Positions 22,701 to 35,224 are shown, counted from the first letter of the stretch. The stretch is DNA of 64,000 bases from Episyrphus balteatus (GCF_945859705.1 NC_079138.1:6262001-6326000), one strand, 5' to 3'. The notes: generated by a model from the sequence alone, not told the origin. Made by a program: numbers and translations.

Positions 22701-25700
22701 TTAAAACACCAAATTCGACCTTTTAAGAGGGATTTTTAGAGCAAATGGAGGTTTTAAACAAGATTTCTATTTATTCACTCTCCATTAGCGTCAAATGTCA
22801 TTTCATTTATTATTTAATTAAACAAAGTTTCAGTGTCAGTTAACAATTACAAATGAATAAAACATGCATGAATATGGAAAAATGGGATGGTGAAAATGTG
22901 TTCAATCAATTTCATAACGTTTGGTATTTGGTAACTTTGGTTTACAGAAAAAGTCGTTTTTGTGTGTTTTTTAGTTCAAACGACATGTACTTTATAGGGA
23001 TGAATTGCTTTAGGTTTTGGCCACTACTGGCATATCTCTCTCGCCAGACAAGAATATATTTATAGGCTTGCCAGAAATTTTTGAATCTATGGGTATGAGG
23101 GTTAAATGGACAACACTTCATTTGAGATTTTTAATAGAGACAAAATTCAAAGAAATTAATGCATTTCTTATCCACTTCACAGAGCGCAGAAGAGCACAGA
23201 GAATATCTACACAACTAGTGAAATTAATCAGGGTTGAGATGCTGCGTAATCCTTATCATCTCAAAAATTATAATATTTTTAGCCTTTGGTTTTTAGCTGC
23301 AAATACTTACGGGACATCATTTTTGTGTTTTTATATTGTTTATTTTTCAAATCTTCAAATTTAAATATATTTTATTTGACAAAAATGTAGCTTTTGACAG
23401 TTTAATTTTTCAAAAAATAACTCTGGGATATTTTCCATTAAAAGTAAAGACTTTAACTAAAGCAGAGTTAATTAAATGAATTTTTAATGATGGAAACTTA
23501 AAGACGTCAATAGCTAGATTACCAAAGCTTTAAACTAAAACGACAAATTTCAAAATTTAATTGGCCCTAAGAGTTCTTAACTCACTCTTATAGGAGTTTT
23601 GAGGAATTTTTTAAGTTGAATATGAATGAAAATTTATAATTGTATGGTAAGTTGAGAGAGGGAATGAATGTTTTGGGGATTTTCAATTTTTTGTCGGATC
23701 TTTTTTTTTTGGACTTTTTTTTCAGCCGGTTTTTTTCGGTTTTTCGGTTTTTTTGTAAAAACCGATTTAAACCACCAGGACAAAAAAAAAACCGAAAAAA
23801 ACCGGTCGACCGAAGCAAAAAAACCGAAACCGGTTTAAACCGGCCGGTTTTTCCCATCCCTAATATGCAGTGACGTACTACGTTAAGCTGACGGGACCCG
23901 GGGGGACGACAGAATTTCGGGGACCTTTTTATATGTAAGACAAATTACGCAGTTTTTTACAAAAAAAAAAAAAAATATTAAAAAAGACCAATGTCAAAAT
24001 TTTGTAACAGGTTGATTTTTGGTACACTACTTGGTATTGAGATGGCTTATATGTGAAAAGTTCTGACGATGTCCCCTTCTGCTTGGCCCATTATAAGGGT
24101 TCAAATAAAAAAAAAATATATTATTAAAAACGGTATGTTTTAGATAAAAGTTATGTTCTACAAACTTGTAGCTGAGCTTATTTTTAAAAAAATGTTCTTA
24201 TAAGGTTTTCTTCCATCACTGTCCGTTTAGAAAATATAACTCTTCAAACATAAAACGCAAAGTCATGAAAATCTCTAGTTATGAAATAATCCTAGCTTAT
24301 TATCACGAGAAATATCAATTTTAGATATTCATTTCTGAAAATTGTTTTAAGGAAATTGAACGCTCTATAACTATATAACAAAGTTGTAGAGCATTTAATT
24401 TCCTTAAATTTGGAAATAACACTGATATTAGTCCGAAAAATAATAAAAAAAAAATGGCTTTCAGGATCTCCCCTTTCTCACTGGTGGAAGTTACAATAAC
24501 GTTGCCTTAGGCATAGGCACTTTTATAGATCGTTTATTTCTGAGTAATTTTTGACTCGTTGAGATAGCATAAGATTCAAATGAGCTGTAGGTCAAAATTT
24601 AATTAAAAAAAAAAAAATACAATCAAACTTGTGTATATTTCGTATGTGTACCTATTTCCAACAAAATTTTTAAATGGGAGTTGGTCGCAAAAAAAAAGCA
24701 CCCTAGTAAATATATTAGGGTGGTTTTTATTTGGAACATGCAGTTGGATAGCCACCATCCGGTTGGAAATACTGAGAGAAGTTTTTCCTATCTAATTTGA
24801 CTCCCTTCCTCTCATGGATTCAACGTGAAATTTTCATGTGAAAGGAAATGTCCTCTGATTTTTTTAAGGTAATTTTCAAATTTTATATGGGGTTTTCAGG
24901 ATTGTATCGGGAGACTAGGCAGTTTAAATAAAAATTCGCAAAAATTAGAGAATTTTTTTTCGATATTTAGAACTAATTGATGTCCATCCACCGTGGAATT
25001 TCGACAAAAACCAATATAAGGATCACCTTAATATTTATAAATATATATACTTATTACTTACTTTAATTGTTTCTCGCATTCATGACACCGGAAACAATTT
25101 TTGTGATAAATATTTTTTTCCGCTTTGATTTCTTCCATTTTATAAACTTCTTTTTGGCATACACGACAATCTTGCTTCTTCTCCGCATTAGCATCCTGCA
25201 TATATATATAAAAAAAAGAATTTTAGTCGATTTCGACTCCTAGTAGAAATTAAAAAAAATATGAGTTTGATAAAAATAAAAAGTGGTAAAAGTAAAGTCC
25301 AGGGCGTTTATAAAATTGTATAATGATCGTCAACCCCCAAATTTTATTTTCTAATACGATAGATAATAACACTGCTACAAAATAAAAAAATAACACACCC
25401 GAGAAATAACATAGTGGAGGATGTTCGTATGGTCGAATAATGCATAAAAATACTTTTGTTATATTTTTGGAACCCTCCATTTTGTTTTTATTTACAAAAA
25501 AAACCATTTTTACAGACCTTACGATGTAATCCATCAATATCTCAGTCATTTTTCTAACAACTCTCAATATGTTATATGTTTTTGGAAAGAGGATTTCCAG
25601 ATCTTTTGAATGATGTATATAAGTCTATTGTTTAAACAAATAAAGTGTAGGTTTTTATCCCATAAATCTTGAAAAAGTGATTTTTTTCTCAATTTTGTCA

Positions 25701-28700
25701 ACTTTACCAATTTTTTTTTGCAAAATAAAACAAACAAAAAAATAAAGTAAGGTGATATGTATTCTGAAAGAATATACATTTAGGCACAAATTGGCGTATT
25801 TTTTTTTTATTGAATTGGACCAAAACTGCGGAATCTATGCTACTTTTTCGTAAATAGAAAATGTGGCTTTTCATTATGTGAATTGCAAGGTGCACAATAG
25901 GGTGTTCGTTACTTTAAAATAATTAGAATTTCTATGCTCCTAGGATCTTATATGGTTGAAAATAAACTAAAAAAAATATTCCCAAAATTTCAAGTCTCTT
26001 ACTTAATTCTTACCCGTACCGCCAAGCGGTTGAAGTTTCTTATGGAAATAACATGGGGTTTCTTGGACCTTGTTCGATCAATTTTAAATTCCAGCCAAAC
26101 CATTCGTTCAAAAAAATTAAAACTTTATAGACTCAAATTTAATAAGTGTAGCTATCATGTGAAAATTTTTCAGATTTTTAATTGTTATAATTTTAGAGAT
26201 TTAGCTTGTTAAAAAAATCATTTTTTTCAGACTTTTTCAAAAATCGCTTTTTACACGTTTAATGCCAAAAAATTAAAACATATAACATATTGAGAGTTGT
26301 TAGAAAAATGACTGAAATATTGATGAATTACATCGTTAGGTCTGTAAAAATGGTTTTTTGTAAATAAAAAAAAATGGAGGGTTCCAAAAATATAACAAAA
26401 ATATTTTTATGCATTATTCGACCATACGAACATCCTCCACTATGTAATTTCTCGGGTGTATTTTCAGTGTCGCACCGTGTAATTGGTCAAAAGAAAAAAC
26501 CCTGACTTTCTACATTTGCAAAATGCACCCTTATAGCAATGGTGACCATAATTCTAGAAGCGGAACCGGGGACAGATACAAAATTCGTTGGATCGATTTG
26601 AAAGTATTGATTTTTCAAAAAAAAATAAATTAAAATTAAAAAAATTTTAAAATTATTTTGCATAATTTTTCCTTATTTTGATACCAAGATTTCTTAAACG
26701 ATTTTATGGAAGCATTTTTGTTGAAATCATTTAAATCGTTTACGAAATCAGAAATCAAGAAAACGGTTTTTAATACTGATGGATTTTACTGATAGCTATA
26801 ACTGAGCCCTTACCTACTGTAAATATCTTCTAAAAAATTTATTTTTTAATGATTTTGAAATTGTATAATCTTTAATTCAACTTCTAACATGTAATTAAAA
26901 GTAATGAAATTTAGCTAGGTTCTTTACTCTTCCACAAATGTTGTTCATATTTCGAAAAACTTTTAATGGTGTAGATTTTCAACCTGACAATCACAAGCTG
27001 GAATTAAATGATTGACGAAAAATTAAAAAAAAAACTAAAGCCTAGTCTAGAGGTGAAACGAAAATTTCCATACAAAACAGCACAACCAAATCGTACACGA
27101 AAATTTTGCTTGTTGTTGCACATTACACAGCTTATAGTAATAGAATATTTGAAAAGTTTTCAAAGGTTTGTCTTTCACATTTAATTGTCGGGGTGATTTT
27201 TCTTGCTCCTAAAGAGTTTTTGGATTTTAGAGACTTAGAAAAATGTTCGTTTTACTTCAGGAGCAAATTAGGCTTAATGCTTTTATACGAAAAATTAGAA
27301 AAAAACTTTTAATTTCTAACAACTTGTTTTTCGTGCAAGGTATTTAACATTTTGAATACAAAACTCAGAGAATGTGCAAGTACGGAACAATCACAAGACA
27401 AAAAAAAAAAAAACGGGACCTTTCCCGGGTTTCTTAAATAAAAACCCGGAACAAGCTATAGAAATACCGGACAGTCCGGGGTAAACCGGGACGGATGGTC
27501 ACCGTACTTATACCGTATATTCTAAAGTTGAAATTTGAATATAGTATGACGCTAGAGGCCCGGGTTAATGACCTCCAAAAAAATTTTTTTTTTGCTAAAT
27601 TCCCCTTATTTAGGCCCTAAACTTTCGATCTAGGGGGTGTCTCCCCCGAAAAAATCACTTTGGGAAACAACGGACACCCTAATGTAGGTATATACTTTAT
27701 ACAATAATGGGAAATAAAGGTGCATGATAATGGTAAATGAACATTTTTTTAAACAAACAAAATCTATACGAAGAAGCTTTATAAGATTACGATTATAATG
27801 TGTATGGCTGGCTAAGGTAGCAAAAAATTTGTTTTTTTTTAGCACTCACTTTACTTATTAAAAAAAAAAATAAATAAGCTAAAAAGCCATTTTTTAACAA
27901 TTTTGTCTCGAATCTTATAAAGCAACCTTGGTATAGAGTGATTAAAGGTTAAATACAAAACAATGAGGGATGAGTTGTTATATGCTTACAGTGAACTTTT
28001 CTTGAGCTTTACCCGAATCACTTGAACGTACATGTATTAAATTCCTCTTTTGAAGGGCATCAAATTTGCTAAAGCTCGATTTCTGTTTAAAAGACAAAAA
28101 AAAAATGAAAAAGAAAAACAAATTAAGTAATTTTTTTATTTCAATTAAAAAAATACAAAAACAAAAAAACAAGAAATATACCTGGTTTTGTGTTATTGTG
28201 ACTCCACTACAATCTACATTAGCTGAAGCACTCAATCCAATCAAATTACAGTAGCTATCACGCTGTATCACCATATTACATACATAAAGAAATTTACTAC
28301 AAATTTTAGCTCTAACGTTAAAATAATGATGTTTTTTTTTTATTTGAATCTTTTTGCGAATATAAGAAACAAATGTTTGTACTCTGTTAAATTTCATAAT
28401 ATACCAAAATATTTTTTTGGACGGTTTAATATTTTGTTTTTGATTTGACCAGAAATTTACGTTATACCTTCAAAATGTTTTTTTTTTTTAATGCATTTAT
28501 TATTATTGTCAACATTAAATATAGGTATCAAGATTGAACATCATAGAATAAAATTTAAAAAAAGAAAAAAAAAATCAAAATAAAAAGCATTCGTTCTAAT
28601 ACTTACCAAAGCCTTAACCGAAACGCCATAACATTCAAAATATTTAAGCAAGCTTTTAAATTTTTCCAAGTCTCCCACTGATTTAGTACGCTACTTTGCA

Positions 28701-31700
28701 CAATTATTTAGTTTATTGTTAAAAGACTATTTTGTTTTTATTCTCGTATATATTAGTAGTATTGGTTTTTACTTACCTTTAAATGATGCTTGCATGTTCC
28801 GTTTTCGTCATTTTTGATAAAAGACAAATCTCCAAAACTTCTGCACTGTTGTGTGTGATTATTTTGTTTTATTTTGTTAGTTTTTTTTTTTTTTTTTTTA
28901 ATATCAGATTTATTTATATAATTAAAATAAAAACAAACAAATAAACAATCAAAATCAATGGTGAAAAATAAAATTTACCAAATTTTTTATCGTTAGAGAT
29001 TGGTCATGTTTAGAGTTCTTGATTGATCTTTTTTGGGTCTTGCAAAGATACATAGATGATGATGATGATGTTGATGATGAATCCGCTGACAAATATACAG
29101 CTTTCTTTAAAATTAAAAGAAGGTATATCTTTTTATCTTTCCAGAAAAAAAAAAAGAATAACAAATGGAACTTTTCTTGAGCTTCTATACTAGACTGAGC
29201 GCGACAAGTCGGAAAAAATTTAGTCATACCTAGCTCTTAAATTAATCTTGTTTTCAATGAAGAGAATTATTCTTTTATGCGTATCTCGAAAACATATTAC
29301 CTAGTTTCGTAAATAATTGATTTTTCTTTGTTAATACATAGGTACGCCTGTTCTGTATCTGTAAACCAAAACTTGTTTCGAGACTTTGGTCTCCATTCCC
29401 CAGAACAGATACATACAGTTTAAAAATTTTCATTAAAATTTGTATTATTTCAAAAGGCCGTGAGATGAAATCTCATTAATGGCTTAAAAATAAATCGTCG
29501 CTGTAGTTCTAATACCTCGTAACCCCGAAAAGTCTATTTTTCAGTAGAGGCAAAAAACTAAATATGAAATATATGAGGCTCAATACAAATGATTTGGTGT
29601 TGATTAAGCGAAGCTCTGAAAATATAGATGTTAGGCAAACAGGGTCTTTTCTATTACATCCGGATTTTTTTTCAAGAATATAATTGCATCATTAGTCCAA
29701 AATCGTCTTTTTCGGGGTTAAGAGGTATTAGTACTACAGCGACGAAATATAGGATTACAAAGTCAGCTCTGAAGCTAAAGTACCTACATAACTTATTTGT
29801 TATTTTTAAAAACAATATAAGAAAATTCTATTCATATTTACTATGTATATACGAATATTTTTGAAAAAATGTTAACTGAAAACCGAGTTATGCACCGGGC
29901 GACCATGAAATCCAATAGAAAAGATATATATTTCGATTACAAATAGTTCAGCAACCAGACCTTGAAGAAACTTTCTGTTTGCACTTATGAATAGAACTTA
30001 AAGAGACCTTTCTTTTGAAGTCTTACTCCATTGACTTGGAGTAAATTTGTCCTCGAATAAATGTAAGTTAAGGTAGGTTACTCGACAATATCTTCAAAAT
30101 ACATTTCAAAAATGTGCTCCAAATATATCGAGTGAGACATCAAAAGATATGTAGGTCTCTTAACTCTTTCCAGGCCGGTCGGTGGTATGAAAATCGTACC
30201 ACCTATTTTAGTATTTTTTCAAGTAGGTGCAATGGTATTAAATTAATGCCACATTTCTATGTAATTTTTTTTTTCTTGAAGACATTGGTTTCAACTTAAT
30301 TCAATACCATTGAACATTAAAGCTTGAAAAAATGCTAAAATAGGTGGTACGATTTTTATACCACCGACCAGCCTCGATGGATTTGGAGCACATTTTTGAA
30401 ATGTATTTTGAAGATATTGTCGAGTAAACTACCTACTTGGTTTACAGATACGAGTTCGCAATAAACTTACAAATTTATTCGAGACAAAATTTCCTCCAAG
30501 TCAATTTAGTGAGACAATGCAGGTAAAGAAACTTATTATAAAAAAGTAACAAAGCAAAAAGATATGATATTTGACATGGAATAACTTCGGACACAAGAGA
30601 GACAAATTATTTTCTTCAGTGTAATGCATTGGAAGCCAACCACATAAAATACATATATTTATGTTAAAACAAATATTACCTCAGGGACCTCAAAAAAATA
30701 AATTACCTTTTTGAAAGAAGAATAATATATTGTCTTAAGGCTCCAAAAAATATAACTTGAATAATCTAAGTCACCAACAAATAATGGTATGGCGTATACG
30801 TACTTTTTCTATATTTTTTTTCTTATTTTCTATATCAAATATCAAAAGGGCCCCAAAATGTAGTCTTGTCCCAGGACCTCGGCAACTCAACGTACGCCAC
30901 TGATAGGAAATACCATACAAAAATGTTGAACAAAATCTGTTGCATTTTATTAGGGTGGTGCCGGGTGCGGTTGATGACCGCAAGTGTAAGTCACAAACGC
31001 AATAACCCCCTGACAAATTTGGAATTATATAAATAAAAGGAACATAACTCTCAGTCTAGTAGTTGAAAAAAATTAAAAAAAAAGAAAAAAAAGAAAACTT
31101 ACTAATTGTTTGACATCAATATTAGCCAAACCATCTTCAAATTGTTGGTATTTATTGTTGGAAAAATCTACAAGCATTAATGTTCTATTTGCTGATGGTG
31201 AATCTAGACTATTCTTGATCTTACATTTGTTTGATTCATGTCCAGCAGATAGACTCATACAAGGATTTATACGAAGATCATGACGCTGCTGCGAAGAGTT
31301 CTGACATTTCTGAATGACTCCAGATGCTTTATCGTATCCAAAATTATTATTCAAAACAGATGGCTTAGCACCACCACAAATAAATGGATTGTCTTTGATA
31401 GATGTAAAAATACAATTATTGATGGTTTCACTTTCTCTGTCTTTTGTGCAATGTTTTCGAAATTTATTTGAATCGCTTGAACTGTCTGAACTACCAGATG
31501 TTTCGTTTGTATTTGGAGTCCCTTCATCGTGTCGCCACTAAGCATTAATACACAAATTTAGGTTAAATCAAAATGCAACATGCAATAAACAAATGCAAAA
31601 AAAAAAGCACAGACAAATTAATAGAGGTTACTCATTTCGAACTCGAAAACAATTACCTGTTTCGAAAAATAATTTTTAATTTTTTTTTTCTATAATTAAC

Positions 31701-32936
31701 TTACCACAGATATGTTCTCTTTCTCTGAGTTAGATTTTTTAACTTTTTTTGATTGTTTCTTTCCATTTATCAAACTTGTAGATGAACCGGAAGATTTCAT
31801 TTTGACCGTTTTTGTTTTTAAAACGCCATTTTCGGAAGGCACATCACCACCATTTTGGTTTAATGTAGAAGAATCTATACTACTTTCGATTTTCTTTGAT
31901 TCTAAACTAAGATTGTTAGCTGTGTTTTCGAAAACTGTTACAGTATTGCTTGATGAAACATTTTCTTCCATCGTTGTTATTGATGAAGATGTAATGTTTG
32001 ATGTTGTTTCTGTTACTGCAGCAGCTTTTCTTGTTGTTGTTGTTGTTGTAGCTGATGCTACTGCTACAGCTACATTATTGCTACTTATGACTTTTTTGGA
32101 AGCTTTTGTTTTTGTAGTTTTTGCCTTTGTTGTCTTAATCGATTGTTGCTGCTGTTGTTGTTCAGTGACTATGCTAGAAGCCAATTGATTTGTGATTTGC
32201 TAGAAAATTAAAAACATGAAGTTAGTTTCCACTAAAAGAGAGAAGCAGTTTGTACTATTTGATAGTAAAAATGTTCAAATTTCTTTTGGTTGGCAAAAAG
32301 GAGAGACCTTCTTTGAGGTATTACGTCCATATACATATATTAAATTTTTTTTTGTATTGTAATTAAATTTTAAGTTTTGAAATGAAGGTTCAACAAAAAA
32401 AAAAAAAAAACAAAATTGATAGTGGTTAATTTGATTTAAAAGAAGGCTTCTGTTTCTAACAACAATTTTACTTGCGATATAGGTACTATATATTTTTTTT
32501 TTGTTTTTGTAATCAACTAATATAATTAAAAAACTATATTCGAAAATTTTATCTTTCATTTAAAAGTGTTACTGAAATCATTTAAAAACTTTTTTGTTTT
32601 GATATACTTATGCGAGCTTTGAAGAAAATGAATTTTTTTACTAACGGCCATATTATTCACTAGTTTAAAAAATACATCTGGATGTAAAGAAATTGAAATG
32701 TCAAAAATAAATCCAAATCTATGATATTCACTATCGCACAGAGAAAAAAATAGTCATTTTTAAATATTTTTAAACTATTGTCATAGTTAAAATCGGGATA
32801 ACTATTTTGGATTTGGATTTATTTTTGACATTTGACAATTTTACATCCAGATGTATTTTTTAAACTCGTGAATAATATGGCCGTAAGTGTGTTTTAGAGA
32901 AATTTTTAATTTCATACTTACGGTATTTGATTCCAT
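19733..32936 (-). CDS. single-LIM-domain, EPLIN/LIMA1-like actin-associated protein, 18 exons
   Basis: Exons in transcript order: 32936-32922, 32199-31705, 31537-31103, 29104-28979, 28845-28777, 28690-28607, 28262-28182, 28082-27990, 25195-25062, 22151-22057, 21990-21919, 21847-21335, 21274-21128, 21058-20925, 20861-20325, 20265-20123, 19887-19806, 19735-19733. All are GT/AG and in phase; total about 1085 residues. Residues 476-527 form a textbook LIM finger: CX2C-X17-HX2C-X2-CX2C-X17-CX2H, split between exons 9 and 10. The N-terminus is low-complexity (Gln run, Thr/Ala, Lys/Ser). The C-terminal half has repeated SKFE/KFEK-type motifs (IRSKFEAFE, IKSKFETGH, LKEKFEKGE, ISSKFKFFETYKP, LRAKFEKWE) and acidic runs. 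One LIM domain plus such repeats suggests an EPLIN/LIMA1-related actin regulator; the exact orthologue is unproven. The start is MESNT, context AACAATGG. The weakest calls are exon 4, exon 14's acceptor and the last junction, where the stop TAA falls right after the splice. Confidence 0.85.
22305..23862. mobile_element. non-autonomous hAT element with AACCGG-rich ends, 1558 bp
   Basis: Ends TAGGGATGG... on the left and TAGGGATGGGAAAAACCGGC on the complement from 23862 are flanked by an exact 8-bp duplication ATATGCAG (22297-22304, 23863-23870). Dense AAACCGGTTT palindromes occupy both subterminal regions. No transposase. It sits in the LIM-gene intron between exons 9 and 10, inside or beside an older end reading CAGTGACGTAC. 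Confidence 0.88.
24717..25025. mobile_element. probable MITE with AGGGTGGT-type ends
   Basis: AGGGTGGTTTTTATT near 24718 is mirrored by AAGGATCACCTT ending near 25031. The flanks are AATATATT and AATATTTA, an unclear duplication. ATTAGGGTGGT also begins blocks near 9305 and 30950, so this is a repeated motif. Superfamily undetermined; the right end lies about 30 bases from the splice donor of LIM exon 9. Confidence 0.45.
25395..26459. mobile_element. foldback element with ~190-bp arms in the LIM-gene intron
   Basis: ACACCCGAGAAATAACATAG (25395 on) returns as the complement ending CTCGGGTGT at 26459. The arms stay alignable for about 190 bases (for example GTGGAGGATGTTCGTATGGT). The unique centre has no gene. 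Open frames at 25250-25895 and 25934-26212 are arm or centre read-through. No confident target duplication was found. Confidence 0.78.
26538..27506. mobile_element. hAT-like MITE with GGTGACCAT ends
   Basis: AATGGTGACCAT at the left and the complementary TACGGTGACCATCCGTCCCG at the right are flanked by CTTATAGC (26530-26537) and CTTATACC (27507-27514), an 8-bp duplication with one mismatch. Right-end CCCGGGT/ACCGGG blocks match a common hAT end style. No transposase. Confidence 0.65.
29496..29745. repeat. 250-bp foldback in a LIM-gene intron
   Basis: CGTCGCTGTAGTTCTAATACC (29496 on) pairs with the complement ending at 29745, then CGTAACCCCGAAAA pairs with TTTTCGGGGTTA. The arms are about 45 bases. 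A short non-autonomous transposon is likely; no target duplication is certain. Confidence 0.68.
30030..30505. repeat. 476-bp palindrome in a LIM-gene intron
   Basis: ATTGACTTGGAG at 30030-30041 mirrors CTCCAAGTCAAT at 30494-30505. Pairing continues inward through CTCGACAATATCTTCAAAAT and GGTGGTACGATTTT blocks almost to the centre. It is probably a foldback MITE. The flanks beyond both ends are also partly complementary. Confidence 0.72.
30680..30902 (-). mobile_element. hAT MITE fragment, CAGTGGCGTACG family (copy 3)
   Basis: Read on the minus strand from 30902 it starts CAGTGGCGTACGTTGAGT and continues with CAAGACTACATTTTGGGGCC, matching the left end of the element at 48109. The distal part aligns with the element at 41549-41793. 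The far terminus and a target duplication were not found, so this copy looks truncated. Confidence 0.7.
32645..32883. mobile_element. PIF/Harbinger-like foldback MITE in LIM intron 1
   Basis: CGGCCATATTATTCAC at 32645 mirrors GTGAATAATATGGCCG ending at 32883. It is flanked by TAA on both sides (32642-32644, 32884-32886). The arms of about 75 bases include AAATACATCTGGATGTAAA. It ends only 38 bases from the 5' splice site of the first coding exon. Confidence 0.78.
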
Positions 32937-34631
32937 TGTTATTCACGTAAAACAATAATCACTTCAATCCAATCCAAAACGATCGATATCAATGCTGTAA
33001 AATGTGTATGAAGTTATTGTTAAAGAAGTTTAAAATTAATCATTGAAGATTTATTTATTTATTTATTAACGTCTATCAAGAGTAACTTTTATAGACTAAA
33101 TTTACATTTAAGTAAGTACATACATATAAAATAATAATAACAAAAACTGAACCGAATTGACTAACACGATCCTTTTAAGATTTCTAATTTAAATAATATG
33201 ACAAACTGATCAGTTTATTTGATGACTTCAGTACCGGCACGATACGATCCGATTCAAATAATATAAAAGAAAAAATAACAAATTTCAAATATATTATAAA
33301 GAACTTTTAAAAATCACAGTGATTCATCCGAAACATTAGTCGTAGTTCCGCAATTTTTTTTAATGTGAAAACGAAATTTTGTTCTGATTTCGTTTGTTAT
33401 GCACTTTAAGTTTTTGATTCTAATTAATACGTATGTACGACAAAGTTAGAAACGATTTTCAAAAAATTCTTTATCTTTTTTAATATTTACGATGAAATGA
33501 CTACCGATATTAAACGTTTTCTCATACAGGAAGGAAGATTCTTATTGAAACAACAAACAAAAAAAAAAAAAACATAATTTTTTTAATTTGTAAAAATAGA
33601 AAATTTTCCGTTATTTATTCATCAGTCGATTAAGCGACGAGAGATTTTCTCAATACGACTGATCTTTTCGAGTGTATGCGTAAACTTTAAAAATTCAACT
33701 TTTAATGCAATTTGTTATGCGTGATGTGTGAGAAATTATCTTCACTGGTTGTTTAATTTTTTTTTTTTTGTTTCTTATTTTTCTAGGTACTCACTTATTT
33801 AAATAAGCATTTTACTTAAAAATCGAAAAAAATTCTTTGTAACATTTTTCAAATATACAAAAAATACTGAACTCGAATTTCAATTTTGTCTCACTAAACA
33901 GAAGGCGAATGAAGTAAATTGTTTCGTGTGTAGAAAAAAAAAACTAAAAATAGAAAAAATGGGATTTAAACATAGGAAAATGTATTTATTTATACCTACA
34001 TATATGAATATCTCACCTAATTTTTCAATAAAGAGTGTATTTTCTTTTTCTTTTGGATATACATATGTAGATATACCTGTCTTTGCTAATTTATGTATGA
34101 GTATATAATATCTTAAATAAAATTGAACTGAATGCAACGATATGATCCGACATTTGTCATTCCAGGTAAAAATAAAATGTTAATCAACATGGCAGTTGCA
34201 AGATCTTTGTTATTGTTTAAAAAAAAAAATAAATAAATATTTAAAATATATATGAAAATTGAATTTATGTTATCTCGTATGCAACAGAAATTAGCATACC
34301 TAAGCTCTTTCTCACTTTTCAGAACATTTTCTTGAGATCGATATCATTTTCTTCAGGTTCCAAAAAAATGTTCTGAAAAGCGAGAAAAGAGCTTAGGCTT
34401 ATCTTTTTGCATACATCTCATTTCAAATTAAAGTCCAATATAAATCGCTAATAAGGAAACGTTTCGAACTTTAAAATAAATTTAGTCGGTTGTATAGAAA
34501 TTATATTAGATACACAATTACACACACCTAAGTTGCACGTACTTGCTCTTCTTCTAAAATGAAGTGGGGCTTCAAAAGATGCGTCAGTTGATTTTTTCAT
34601 TAAAAATTTAAATACATTTTTTAATTAATAA
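32937..34631. other. upstream region of the LIM gene
   Basis: This contains the 5' leader of the minus-strand gene and presumably its promoter or an intron to an upstream exon; no TATA or initiator could be assigned. TTTATTTATTTATTTATTAACGTC at 33050-33075 looks like the A-rich tail of a minus-strand non-LTR element (compare 46430). Open frames near 33880-34137 have no recognisable content. Confidence 0.45.
34301..34395. repeat. hairpin with ~30-bp arms
   Basis: TAAGCTCTTTCTCACTTTTC with AGAACATTTT (34301-34330) pairs with 34366-34395, with few mismatches and a 35-base loop. It could be a very short foldback MITE or a hairpin transcript. Confidence 0.65.
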
Positions 34632-35224
34632 CACTGGCTTACAAGGGTTTTGTTGCCGAAACAAAAATATACTTTTCTGAAGGTTTTCGGTGTGCTGAAC
34701 TCGAAGTCAAAAACAACTAATCAGCTCCCGTTTTTGAGATATTACCGTTAGAAAATGCAAAAAAACGTTCTTTTGAGTTCTTCGGACCTTATTCTTTTGT
34801 ATAAGGAAAATTGTTTGAGCATATTTAGTAAGAACTGTTCTTTCATCTTTCGATACCTGTTTGAATCTTTGCAATATCTTTTGTATTGCCCGAGATATCT
34901 TAAAATGAAGTAAGTTATACAATTTATAAAAATACCAAACAACTGAGGATATCTCGGGCAGTAAAAAAGATATCGGAAAGATTTAAACAGATTTAAAAAG
35001 TTGGAAAATAGTTCTTAAAAAACCGTTACTAAATATGATCAAACAATTTTCCTTATATAAAAGAAAAAGGTCCAAAGTACTGCGTTTTCTAACGGTAATA
35101 TTTCAAAAACGGGAGCTGATTAATTTTTTTTGACTTCAGATTCGAGTTCAGCACACCGAAAACCTTCAGAAAAGTATATTTTTGTTCCGGCAACAAAAAA
35201 AAAGTTCAATTTTGTTAACCAGTG
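34632..35224. mobile_element. PIF/Harbinger-like foldback, CACTGG family (copy 1)
   Basis: CACTGGCTTACAA at 34632 mirrors TTGTTAACCAGTG ending at 35224, with TAA on both flanks (34629-34631, 35225-35227). The arms extend almost to the centre, for example TTCTGAAGGTTTTCGGTGTG and GAGATATC blocks. It has no coding content; the minus-strand open frames at 34707-34942 are arm sequence. Confidence 0.8.

Noticed and set aside
28955..29227. Longer reading of LIM exon 4 starting with MTKFF
   Set aside because: The upstream part is intron-like (poly-Phe from T runs), and the acceptor at 29105-29106 joins the preceding exon in phase.
31712..32188. 158-residue plus-strand ORF
   Set aside because: It is antisense to LIM exon 2, whose own frame joins in phase to exons 1 and 3.
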